NCBI GenBank assembly: GCA_020852835.1
Contig: JADZAC010000072.1
Span: forward strand, 1 to 61,552
DNA length: 61,552 nt
DNA from: Flavobacteriales bacterium
GTDB taxonomy: Bacteria > Bacteroidota > Bacteroidia > Flavobacteriales_F > PHOS-HE28
Direction of reading: 5' to 3'
Of the stretch, positions 46,994-56,795 are shown in pieces; within the stretch, counting starts at the first letter, position 1; every line of letters begins with the position of its first letter. The notes below the pieces were generated by a model that ran no database searches, had not been told where the DNA came from, and saw only the letters and a list, made by a program, of their open reading frames with translations. The position numbers and the translations under genes were made by a program.

Positions 46994-48481
46994 ATGCAGC
47001 CAGCTTTCCGTTGTCTCCCCGCCTTGCTTCTGCTCCTGCCCTGCGCCGAATTGTTCGCCCAGAACGAGGAAGACGTGTTGCGCTATTCGTCTTTTTTGCC
47101 GGGTGGCACTGCACGATCGTGGGCGCTGGGCGGGGCGGTTGGTGCGGTGGGGGCCGACCCGGGAAGCGCCTCCCTCAATCCTGCCGGTCTTGGCCTGTAC
47201 AACACCAGTGAGATTTCCTTTTCCCCGCAGTTTGAGGTGAACAGCAGCCGTTCCACCTTCTATGGCACGAGTGCATCCGACAATGACAACCGGTTCAGCT
47301 TCAGTAACTTTTCACTGGTCCTGAGCAGCCCGTACGAACACGGGCAGGATTGGCAGAGCGGCACCTTCGGCATCAGTTTCGACCGGCAGGCGAGTTACCA
47401 TTGGAATGAACAGGCCCAAGGCCTCCAGGTGCCCAGCACCATACTCGACAAGTTCGTGAACGAGGCCAATGGCACCGCACCCGACCAATTGGCCACCCAG
47501 TTCCCTTTCTCGAGCAACCTGGCCTATTTGACCTACGGAATAGACCCACTGGACACCAATGCAAACACTTACACGGGGGCCCTTCCCTTTGGGACCACTG
47601 TTGACCAGGACCATCGGATCAGTTCATCGGGAAGGCTGAATACAACCAGCATCTTCTATGCGGCGAACTACAAGGACCGGCTGTACCTGGGTGCCAGCAT
47701 GGGTTTGGCCAGTGTGCGCTACGAACGCCAAACCGTGCATGAAGAGGTGGTGGGGGATACTGCAATAGACCTGAAAGAGCTGAGCTACACGGAACAGTTG
47801 CTGACCACCGGAAACGGCATTGATCTGAAGGTGGGCGTGCTTGGCCGGGTGGGGCAACACCTGCGGCTCGGGGCTGCCTTCCACAGTCCGAAGTGGTTGA
47901 TGTTGACCGATGCCTACAACTACGGTATGTCCACGAGCTTCCGTACGCCTGACGCCAACGGGAACGTTCACTACGGCCAGAACTCACCAGATGGAAGCTA
48001 TGATTACCGCATCCGCACACCATGGAGCGTACTTGCCTCCGTAGCCTACATCGCAGGGCAGTACGGTCTGGTAAGCATTGACTATGGCTACACAAACTTC
48101 AGGCAGGGGCGGCTGAACGCCAGTACTTCCTTGATGGACGACTATGACTTCAATATGGAAAACCAAGCCGTCCAAACCGGAACCCGAAGCACGCACAGCC
48201 TTCGGGTTGGTACCGAGTGGAGGGCCGGATCTTGGTACTTCCGCGGTGGCTGGGGCATTTGGCCTGACGCCTATGCGGAGATCGACCCCCGCGCGGGCAC
48301 TGACTACATGCGCTTTACTTCGGGCATCGGATATCGCACGAAGCACATGAGCATTGACCTGACCGGGGTATACGGTACGCGCGATACCAATTACTTCCCT
48401 TATGATGCGAGCCTGGTTGGCAGCGTGAATGAGCGCCTTACCGACACGCGTGGAATGATCACCGTGGCCTTTCGCCCGTGA
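46994..48481 (+). CDS. OmpP1/FadL-like outer-membrane beta-barrel protein
   Basis: A 495-residue protein with a signal peptide ending near ELFAQ. The mature N-terminus has RSWALGGAVGAVGADPGSAS followed by LNPAGLGLY, the hatch-like signature of the OmpP1/FadL group. Alternating beta-strand patterns run to the C-terminal aromatic end (MITVAFRP). FadL-type proteins let hydrophobic molecules cross the outer membrane. PorV-like T9SS components share the same fold but normally end in a different way, so transport is favoured. A strong palindrome terminator follows 12 bases after the stop. Confidence 0.88.
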   Translation: MQPAFRCLPALLLLLPCAELFAQNEEDVLRYSSFLPGGTARSWALGGAVGAVGADPGSASLNPAGLGLYNTSEISFSPQFEVNSSRSTFYGTSASDNDNRFSFSNFSLVLSSPYEHGQDWQSGTFGISFDRQASYHWNEQAQGLQVPSTILDKFVNEANGTAPDQLATQFPFSSNLAYLTYGIDPLDTNANTYTGALPFGTTVDQDHRISSSGRLNTTSIFYAANYKDRLYLGASMGLASVRYERQTVHEEVVGDTAIDLKELSYTEQLLTTGNGIDLKVGVLGRVGQHLRLGAAFHSPKWLMLTDAYNYGMSTSFRTPDANGNVHYGQNSPDGSYDYRIRTPWSVLASVAYIAGQYGLVSIDYGYTNFRQGRLNASTSLMDDYDFNMENQAVQTGTRSTHSLRVGTEWRAGSWYFRGGWGIWPDAYAEIDPRAGTDYMRFTSGIGYRTKHMSIDLTGVYGTRDTNYFPYDASLVGSVNERLTDTRGMITVAFRP

Positions 48482-48493
48482 TCGGGCGCCCGT

Positions 48494-48535
48494 AAACGGC
48501 ACGTGGCCACCTTGCAAGGTGGCCACGTGCCGTTT
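48494..48535. terminator. Perfect 42-base palindrome, bidirectional terminator
   Basis: Bases 48494-48535 are a perfect inverted repeat (AAACGGCACGTGGCCACC and its complement on either side of a TTGCAA centre). It lies between two convergent genes, 13 bases after the FadL-like stop and 24 before the zinc-ribbon gene's stop, with A and T ends that give short T runs in both directions. Confidence 0.85.
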
Positions 48536-48558
48536 GTACTGCCTCCAGGGGCACTTGG

Positions 48559-49374
48559 TCACTTCAGGCTGTCGAGCACTTCGCCAACAATGGCATCATC
48601 CACCAGAATGCGGCCGCAGTGCTCGCAAACGATGATCTTCTTGTGGCTGGCGATATCCAATTGGCGCTGGGGCGGAATAGCATTGAAGCACCCCCCGCAG
48701 GACCCCCGCTCCATGCCTACTACGGCCAGCCCGTTCCGGGCGTTGCCCCGAATGCGCCGATAAGCGCTCAGCAGGCGTTCCTCCACCTCTTTTGCGGCGC
48801 CCGCACTCTGCTTGGCAAGTTCTTTCTCCTCCTTTTCCGTTTCTGCAACAATATCCCCCAGTTCCTTCTTCTTCACGTCCAGATCGCTCTTCCGCTCCGC
48901 AAAGAGCTTCTTGCTTTCATCCACGGCGCTGCTCTTGGCTTCCATGGCAAACTTGCCCTCCTTGATGCGCTTCTCGGCCAACTGGATCTCCAAATTCTGG
49001 AACTCGATCTCCTTGCCCAGCGAGTCGTACTCCCGGTTGTTGCGCACTTTGGATTGCTGGGCCTCGTACTTTTTGATGTTGGCCTTGGCGTCCTTGATGA
49101 AGTTCTGCTTGTCGCTCACAGCCAACTCCGCCTGCTTGAGGTCTTCGGCGAGCTTGTTCATGCGCGTTTCCAAGCCAGCGACCTCATCCTCCAAGTCCTG
49201 CACCTCCAAAGGCAGTACTCCCCTTTGGGTTTGGATCTTGTCCACCAAGGAGTCGAAATGCTGAAGCCGGAAGAGGGCAACGAGCTTTGCTGCAATTGCG
49301 CTCTCGGCCTTAGTAGGCTGGGGCTTCGATGATTTTACCTCCTGCTCGGCGGTCTTGGTCGCGGTCTTCGCCAT
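48559..49374 (-). CDS. Coiled-coil protein with C4-type zinc ribbon (CdsZ-like)
   Basis: A 271-residue protein from the ATG at 49374. Residues 30-200 are a long charged antiparallel coiled coil (KYEAQQSKVRNNREYDSL is its conserved hinge). The C-terminus holds a zinc ribbon with C226-x2-C229 and C250-x2-C253 (GSCGGCFNAIPPQ ... IVCEHCGRILV). This is the zf-RING_7/DUF164 family; relatives in Chlamydia and Helicobacter have been linked to T3SS or flagella and others to ribosome-associated functions, so the role here is open. It lies 2 bases after the Nif3-like gene, a pairing common in Bacteroidota. Confidence 0.9.
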   Translation of the reverse strand: MAKTATKTAEQEVKSSKPQPTKAESAIAAKLVALFRLQHFDSLVDKIQTQRGVLPLEVQDLEDEVAGLETRMNKLAEDLKQAELAVSDKQNFIKDAKANIKKYEAQQSKVRNNREYDSLGKEIEFQNLEIQLAEKRIKEGKFAMEAKSSAVDESKKLFAERKSDLDVKKKELGDIVAETEKEEKELAKQSAGAAKEVEERLLSAYRRIRGNARNGLAVVGMERGSCGGCFNAIPPQRQLDIASHKKIIVCEHCGRILVDDAIVGEVLDSLK

Positions 49375-49376
49375 GG

Positions 49377-50471
49377 TCAATGAAAATGAATGGGATTGGT
49401 GCCCGTTTCCGATAAACGGGTGGCAAAGGTAGGTAGAATCCGGGCCAAGTGCGCTTGGATCAAGTTCGGGGTAAATCGCTCGCTTTCGAAGTGGCCGATG
49501 TCCGCCAGCAGCATGCGGCCTTCCGGAAGGAAGAATTCGTGGTACTTCACATCCCCCGTAACAAACGCATCGGCCCCGGCAGCCAAGGCTTTGCCGATGA
49601 GGAAAGCACCTGAGCCGCCGCACACGGCCACGCGCTTCACCGGGCGGCCGACGGGCCGGGTGTGCCGCACTGCCGGGGTGCCGAAAACCGCTTTCAGCTT
49701 TCCAAGAAAGGCGGATTCGCTCAGGGGCTCCTCCCACTCCCCTACCAACCCACTTCCGATGCCGGTATGGTGGTTCAGCACCGGGTATAGATCGAAAGCC
49801 GGTTCCTCATACGGGTGGGCGGCCCTGAGCGCAGCCATCACCGCGGAAACAGCGTGGGCCGGGCAGGCCACTTCCACCCGCACTTCCTTTTCCGTGTGCC
49901 TCTGTCCATGCTCGCCCACAAAGGGCGTAGCGCCTGCACCCGCCCGGAAGGTCCCTGCCCCTTCCAAGTTGTAGCTGCATTCATCATACGCGCCAATGTG
50001 GCCCGCACCTGCAGCAAACAGGGCATTGCGCACGGCTTCCGCATGGGCCAACGGCACGAACACCGCCAGTTTCACCAACTGTCCGGTCTTAGGGTCAAGC
50101 ACGCGCAGTGGTTTGAGCCCAAGGCGGGCCGCGATCTCCCCGTTCACCCCTCCGATCACAATGTCCAGGTTGGTATGTATGGCGTAGATGGCCACGTTGG
50201 CTCGAACGGCCGCAAGGATGGTGCGCTGCACTTCGTTGCCCCCGGTGAGCGCCTTGAGGCCCTTGAAGATCACCGGGTGGTGGGCAATGATCAGTCCGCA
50301 GCCATGCGCCACGGCCTCTTTCACCACGGCCTCGGTGCAATCCAAGGTGAGCAAGGCCTGCTCCACTTCGGCTTCCGGATCGCCCACCTGCAAGCCGCAA
50401 TTGTCATACTCCTCCTGCAGCACGGGCGGGGCCCATTGTTCCAACACACGTACGATGTCCTTGATCTTCAT
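49377..50471 (-). CDS. Nif3-like dinuclear metal-centre protein
   Basis: A 364-residue protein of the Nif3/YbgI family (GTP cyclohydrolase I type 2-like). DNCGLQVGDPEAEV and LIIAHHPVIFKGLKAL give the first metal ligands, and GDVKYHEFFLPEGRMLLADI followed by GHFESE the C-terminal ones. A PII-like insertion at about residues 130-240 (KLAVFVPLAHAEAVRNALF) explains the long form. The biochemical role is unproven. Its operon partner is the zinc-ribbon protein. Confidence 0.92.
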   Translation of the reverse strand: MKIKDIVRVLEQWAPPVLQEEYDNCGLQVGDPEAEVEQALLTLDCTEAVVKEAVAHGCGLIIAHHPVIFKGLKALTGGNEVQRTILAAVRANVAIYAIHTNLDIVIGGVNGEIAARLGLKPLRVLDPKTGQLVKLAVFVPLAHAEAVRNALFAAGAGHIGAYDECSYNLEGAGTFRAGAGATPFVGEHGQRHTEKEVRVEVACPAHAVSAVMAALRAAHPYEEPAFDLYPVLNHHTGIGSGLVGEWEEPLSESAFLGKLKAVFGTPAVRHTRPVGRPVKRVAVCGGSGAFLIGKALAAGADAFVTGDVKYHEFFLPEGRMLLADIGHFESERFTPNLIQAHLARILPTFATRLSETGTNPIHFH

Positions 50472-50595
50472 GCAACCCGTGACTTGGGCGGCAAGTTACC
50501 GCTGATGGACAGCCGGGCGGGCTGCCTTCCTTCCGGCCCGGCCGCTTTACGAAACGCCAACCGGTCGGCTTGGTGCTTCACCAGGTTGTGTAATA

Positions 50596-50644
50596 TTCGC
50601 CAGCTCATGACGAATTTTCATTCACCAACTGGCGATTATTACAA
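50596..50644 (+). repeat. Left copy of a 49-base imperfect direct repeat around the DUF4143 gene
   Basis: TTCGCCAGCTCATGACGA (from 50596) through TGGCGATTATTACAA (to 50644). It aligns without gaps to 51911-51959, with 39 of 49 positions identical. It ends 22 bases before the ATPase ATG. An in-frame ATG at 50607 within the repeat could extend the protein by 20 residues (MTNFHSPTGDYYKS). Confidence 0.75.
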
Positions 50645-50666
50645 ATCACCACACCTTCGCCAAGGC

Positions 50667-51899
50667 ATGAAACAACGCAACATCCACACAGCCGTTGCCG
50701 CCGCCCTGGCGGACACCCCGGTGGTGCTGGTGAACGGCGCGAGGCAAACCGGCAAGACCACTTTGGTGCGTGAATTGGCAAAAAAGCGCAAGGCCGTCTA
50801 CGTCACCTTGGATGACCATGGCTCACTGGACGCCGCCCTGAACGACCCGGCCGGGTTCGTGGCCTCGCTGGGCGAATTCGCAGTGGTGGACGAAGTGCAG
50901 AACGCGCCCAACATCTTCCGCGCCATCAAAGCCTCAGTGGACCGCGATCGGCGGCCCGGGCGCTTCCTGCTCGCCGGCAGTGCCAACGTGCTGGCCCTGC
51001 CGCGCATGGGCGACTCCCTGGCCGGGCGCATGGAGATCATCACCCTGCACCCCTTCGCACAGGACGAGTTGACGGGCCGCCGCAGCGGCTTCATCGACAC
51101 GCTGTTCAAGGAGAAGATCCCCTTGCGCTACACGGCGGCCGCAGACCGCGCGGACCTGGCGCGGAGGGTGTTCGCCGGCGGCTACCCGGAAGTACGGACA
51201 CGCCGGGATGCCGCCCGCCGAGCAGCATGGTACCGGGCCTACATCACCACCATCCTGCAAAAGGACGTGCGCGATATCAGCAACATTACGGACCTCACCG
51301 CCCTGCCCAAGCTGCTGGGCCAGTTGGCGCTGCGCAGCGGCAACCTGCTCAACATGGCCGACATGGCCCGCGACCTGGACCTGTCGCACTCCAGCATCCG
51401 CCGTTACCTGGCGCTGCTGGAGGCCACCTTCCTGCTCACCCCGCTGCAGCCCTGGGCCAACAAGCGGGCCAAGCGACTGGTGAAAGCCCCGAAGGTCCAC
51501 CTGGCCGACAGCGGCTTCGCCGCATGGCTCTGCGGCATTTCCACGCCGGCCGCCCTGCCCAAGAGCACCATGTGGGGGCACCTGCTGGAAACTTTCGCCG
51601 CAAACGAACTGCGCAAGATGGCCACCTGGTCCAAAACACGGGCGGACCTGTACCACTTCCGCATGAACACCGGCCGGGAAACGGACCTGGTGCTGGAAGA
51701 CCCCCAAGGCCGCGTGGTGGGCATCGAGGTGAAGGCTTCGGCCAGCGTGGGGCACCACGACCTGGCAGGCCTGGCCGAACTTCGGAATGCGGCAGGCACC
51801 AACTGGGTCCGGGGCATCGTGCTGCACACCGGAACCGCTGTAACCCCCTTCAGCAAAGACCTTCACGCGATTCCCATCTGCGCCATGTGGGCGTGGTAG
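50667..51899 (+). CDS. AAA-family ATPase with DUF4143 domain
   Basis: A 410-residue ATPase from the ATG at 50667 (MKQRNIHTAVAAALADTPVV). The P-loop is VNGARQTGKTTLVREL near residue 25, Walker B is FAVVDEVQNAPNIFRAI, and the sensor-like RFLLAGSANVLALPRMGDSL follows. Residues 170-260 hold a winged helix (NLLNMADMARDLDLSHSSIR), then the C-terminal DUF4143 nuclease-like fold with ETDLVLEDPQG and GIEVKAS. The family is scattered and often strain-specific, with unclear function; links to toxin-antitoxin or defence islands have been proposed. It is flanked by imperfect direct repeats and sits between housekeeping genes. Confidence 0.92.
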   Translation: MKQRNIHTAVAAALADTPVVLVNGARQTGKTTLVRELAKKRKAVYVTLDDHGSLDAALNDPAGFVASLGEFAVVDEVQNAPNIFRAIKASVDRDRRPGRFLLAGSANVLALPRMGDSLAGRMEIITLHPFAQDELTGRRSGFIDTLFKEKIPLRYTAAADRADLARRVFAGGYPEVRTRRDAARRAAWYRAYITTILQKDVRDISNITDLTALPKLLGQLALRSGNLLNMADMARDLDLSHSSIRRYLALLEATFLLTPLQPWANKRAKRLVKAPKVHLADSGFAAWLCGISTPAALPKSTMWGHLLETFAANELRKMATWSKTRADLYHFRMNTGRETDLVLEDPQGRVVGIEVKASASVGHHDLAGLAELRNAAGTNWVRGIVLHTGTAVTPFSKDLHAIPICAMWAW

Positions 51900-51910
51900 T
51901 CATGTACTTT

Positions 51911-51959
51911 TTCGCCACATCGTGGCGATTTTTCATTCACTCTGTGGCGATTTTTACAA
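51911..51959 (+). repeat. Right copy of the direct repeat around the DUF4143 gene
   Basis: Starts TTCGCCACATCGTGGCGA and ends TGGCGATTTTTACAA. It contains a perfect palindrome TCGCCAC-ATC-GTGGCGA at 51912-51928 and a second GTGGCGA at 51944-51950. It begins 12 bases after the ATPase stop. Confidence 0.75.
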
Positions 51960-52071
51960 CTTATTCAACGCAAAGGAAACACAGCGGACCGGCAGTTCCC
52001 ACCAAGCCCGAACCCTGTGCACCGGAGCCGATCTGCGCTGCTTCCCCCTCCCCTCGCCATCTTTAGCCCCC

Positions 52072-53133
52072 ATGCACGTGCTGCGCTTGCTGCTGCTCCC
52101 GTTCTCCTGGCTTTACGCCCTGGTGCTCCGCTTTCGGCACGGGCTGTACGACAGCGGCCTGCTGAAGGCCGCAGTGGCCCCTGTGCCCGCCATTTGCGTA
52201 GGCAACATCGCCCTGGGCGGCACGGGAAAAACACCGCACGTGGAGCTGGTGCTGCGCACCCTGCTGCCGGGCACCACGTTGGCCACGTTGAGCCGCGGTT
52301 ACGGGCGCAAGGCCTCCGGCTTCTCGGAAGTGCAGGCCCATGATGATCCCGGGACCACCGGTGACGAGCCGCTGATGTTGAAGCAGAAATTCAGCGGCGT
52401 GCGTGTGTTCGTGGGCGCGGACCGGGTGGCCGGGGTGGCCGCCATAAAGGCCGCCATGCCCGAGGTGCAGGCCATCGTGCTGGATGATGCGCTGCAACAC
52501 CGCGCATTGAAGGCCGGGCTGAACATGGTGCTCACCACTTGGCAACGGCCCTGGCACAAGGACTACCTGCTGCCGGCTGGCAACCTGCGCGACATCCCCT
52601 GCCGCGCCCGGCAGGCCGACGCGGTGATCGTGACCAAGTGCCCCCTGTTGCCAACCCCGGAGGAACAATACCGCTGGCGCAGGCGGTTGGGCTTGCGGGA
52701 CGCGCAGGCGCTGTTCTTCAGCGGGCTGGAATACGCCCCTCCGAAGTATATCACCGGCGGGCAAGATGCCGTACCTGTTGGCCCGCAGACTGCGGCGCTG
52801 CTGTTCACCGGCATAGCCGATGCCGCACCGCTGGTGGAGCATGCACGTTCCGTGTTCGGCACCGTGCGCCACTTGGCCTTCGGCGACCACCACCGCTTCA
52901 GCAAGGCCGAGTTGCTGGGCGTGGCCGACGTATTCCATAGTTTCGCCCACGGCCCGAAAACGCTGATCACCACGGAAAAGGACGCCACCCGCTTGGGCGG
53001 TTCGCTCCGCACCAGCCCCTTGCAGGGCCTGCCCGTGGCCGTGATCGGCATACAAGCCAAGATCCTCAACGAACCACACGCCTTCGAGGCCCTGATCAGA
53101 ACCCATGTTGCAACGCATCCAGCGCATCGCTGA
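52072..53133 (+). CDS. lpxK: Tetraacyldisaccharide 4'-kinase
   Basis: LpxK phosphorylates the lipid A precursor at the 4' position on the inner membrane. The 353-residue product begins MHVLRLLLLPFSWLYALVLR, a membrane-associated helix, followed by the P-loop region VGNIALGGTGKTPHVEL near residue 42, LSRGYGRKA, GDEPLMLKQKF and the Walker B-like IVLDDALQHRAL. The ATG at 52072 fits the family start; the frame is open to 51922 through the repeat. CATCTTTA just upstream (52060 region) may be a -7 element. The last 29 bases overlap pnp in another frame. Confidence 0.96.
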   Translation: MHVLRLLLLPFSWLYALVLRFRHGLYDSGLLKAAVAPVPAICVGNIALGGTGKTPHVELVLRTLLPGTTLATLSRGYGRKASGFSEVQAHDDPGTTGDEPLMLKQKFSGVRVFVGADRVAGVAAIKAAMPEVQAIVLDDALQHRALKAGLNMVLTTWQRPWHKDYLLPAGNLRDIPCRARQADAVIVTKCPLLPTPEEQYRWRRRLGLRDAQALFFSGLEYAPPKYITGGQDAVPVGPQTAALLFTGIADAAPLVEHARSVFGTVRHLAFGDHHRFSKAELLGVADVFHSFAHGPKTLITTEKDATRLGGSLRTSPLQGLPVAVIGIQAKILNEPHAFEALIRTHVATHPAHR

Positions 53134-53917
53134 ACACTTGAAGCAAGCCACCAACGGCTTTGCGCCCGAAACGGGCATCATCCTGGGCACGGGCCTCAGC
53201 GGCTTGGGCAAGGAGATCGACGTGAAGTACAGCATCGCCTACAAGGACATCCCGGAATTTCCGGTGAGCACCGTGGAAGGCCACCCCGGCAAGCTGCTCT
53301 TCGGCCTGCTTGGCGGAAAGCCGGTGGTGGCCATGCAGGGCCGTTTCCACTACTACGAGGGCTGGAGCATGCCGGAGGTGATCCTGCCCGTAAGGGTGAT
53401 GAAGTTGATCGGCATCAAGCGGCTGTTCGTGAGCAATGCCTGCGGCGGGGTGAACAAGGAATTCGACACCGGCGACCTGATGATCCTCACGGACCACATC
53501 TGCCTGTTCCCCAATCCGCTCATCGGCCCGAACATCGACTTCTTCGGTCCGCGCTTCCCCGACATGAGCGAACCATACGACCACGCCATGATCGATCGGG
53601 CCAAGGGCATCGCCAAGGCCAACAACATTGCGGTGCGCACCGGGACCTACGTGGGCCTTACCGGCCCCACCTTGGAAACCCCGGCGGAATACCGCTACGT
53701 GCGCATCATCGGCGGCGACGCCGTGGGCATGAGCACCGTGCCGGAGGTGATCGCCGCACGCCAAATGGGCCTGCCCTGCTTTGCCATGAGCGTGATCACC
53801 GACATGGGCGTGGAAGGCCGCATTGAGAAAACCACCCACGAGATGGTGCAGCGCGTGGCGGAGAAGGCCGAGCCGAGCCTGACGCTGATCATGCGGGAGA
53901 TGGTGGCGGGGAGTTGA
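53105..53917 (+). CDS. Purine nucleoside phosphorylase
   Basis: A 270-residue trimeric-type (PNP/MTAP family) enzyme that cleaves purine nucleosides with phosphate. Motifs are IILGTGLSGLG at the phosphate site, VEGHPGKLLFG, AMQGRFHYYEGWSM, FVSNACGGVNKEF in the base-binding part, and TGPTLETPAEYR and VGMSTVPEVIAA. The gene overlaps lpxK by 29 bases, an unusually long overlap that implies coupled translation. It probably serves purine salvage. Confidence 0.95.
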   Translation: MLQRIQRIAEHLKQATNGFAPETGIILGTGLSGLGKEIDVKYSIAYKDIPEFPVSTVEGHPGKLLFGLLGGKPVVAMQGRFHYYEGWSMPEVILPVRVMKLIGIKRLFVSNACGGVNKEFDTGDLMILTDHICLFPNPLIGPNIDFFGPRFPDMSEPYDHAMIDRAKGIAKANNIAVRTGTYVGLTGPTLETPAEYRYVRIIGGDAVGMSTVPEVIAARQMGLPCFAMSVITDMGVEGRIEKTTHEMVQRVAEKAEPSLTLIMREMVAGS

Positions 53918-54036
53918 GCGAGGGGGGGTAAACGGTAAGTCTGGAAGATCCCAGGTTCTCATCCGTGCATCACGGTGGTTGGCCTGATGCGTTGCACCTT
54001 TGCAGCTTGGAAAAGCGGCAGAGCCGCTGAAACACG

Positions 54037-55535
<1,499 letters not shown>

Positions 55536-55539
<4 letters not shown>

Positions 55540-56681
55540 TGACCAACTACTTGATCGCCCCGGCCCTGCTGGCCGCCACACTGGCCGGTTGCACCGGAGC
55601 AACTCCCCAACAACGCACCCTCACAGCCGAGATAGCCGGTGCCGGGGAGAAAATGCTGTACTTCGACAAGTTCGTGAACAACCGGCCCACCCATGTGGAC
55701 AGCGTGAAGCTGGACGCCCAAGGCAAGGGTGAAATGCACTTGCCTTCCATGCCACTGGACTTCTACTCCTTGAGCTTGGGCGGGGAGCAGATCATGGTTC
55801 TGCTGCTGGACAGTGCCGAAAGTATCAGCGTGGCTGCCAAGGCCGATTCGTTGCAGTCACCTACGAACATAGAGGGTTCGGTGAACACCGCCCTGTTGCA
55901 TGGCTTCTTCCGTGACTCCAAGGCATTCGATGAGCAGAGCCAGACGCTGGTGGCCCGGCTGAAAGCAGACCGGAGCGATACCGCCGCCATGGCGGAATAC
56001 GCCGCACTGAACGCGGCCTTCGGCCAAAGCACCAGGCAGTTCATCCAAGAGCACATGGGCTCACCAGCCGTCCTGGCCGCCCTCAACCGGCTGAATCCCG
56101 AGCAGGACCTGGCCCTGTTCCAGCAGGTGAAGGATTCTTTGCGCAAAACCATCCCGCACAGCGAGTATTTCATTGGATTCCGCGACCAGGTTGACCGTAT
56201 GGCCCAACAGATGGCCGCTGCAAAACAGCAGGAAGAACAGCAGGCCATGCTGGACAACCTCATTCCCGTAGGCAGTGAAGCGCCGGACTTCTCCCAGAAC
56301 ACTCCGGAAGGCCAACCGCTCTCGCTGAGCAGCCTGCGCGGAAAGGTCGTGCTCATCGACTTTTGGGCCAGCTGGTGCCGCCCGTGCCGCATGGAAAACC
56401 CCAACGTGGTGAGGATGTACAACAAATACCATGGCAAGGGCTTCGAGATCCTGGGCGTAAGCTTGGACAAGACCAAGGAAGCGTGGACCTCCGCGATCAA
56501 GCAGGACGGCTTGACCTGGAAGCACGTGAGCGATCTGGCCTTCTGGAACAACGCGGTAGCGCAGCAATATGGCGTCTCCGCCATACCCTATACCGTGCTC
56601 GTGGGCCGCGACGGCAAGGTGTTGGCCAAAAACCTGCGCGGTGCCGAGCTGGAAGCGAAACTGGCCGAAGTGCTCAAATAG
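55536..56681 (+). CDS. TlpA-like thioredoxin-fold lipoprotein (DUF4369 N-terminus)
   Basis: A 381-residue lipoprotein: lipobox ATLAGC, then a beta-rich DUF4369-like domain (residues 25-110, LTAEIAGAGEKMLYFDKFVN), a helical linker, and a thioredoxin/AhpC-TSA domain (about 245-380). The redox motif is WASWCRPCRMENPNV with Cys281 and Cys284. Such proteins reduce or rearrange disulfides in the periplasm, often for cytochrome maturation. The start ATG overlaps the gatB stop (ATGA). Confidence 0.93.
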
Positions 56682-56795
56682 GGCATGGTTCGTAGGCAGA
56701 GCTCGTAGGGCATTGGCACAGCGCCCGGGCCACGGTTCTTGGTGGGGTCAGACATAGTGGACAAGTCTGTTGAACACTTAATCCAGTGGTGATCG

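Noticed and set aside
56682..56795. Possible insertion-sequence end in the gap before the M1 peptidase (GGGGTCAGACATAGTGG)
   Set aside because: No inverted partner, target duplication or transposase was found; a short CAGAC/GTCTG hairpin alone is not enough.
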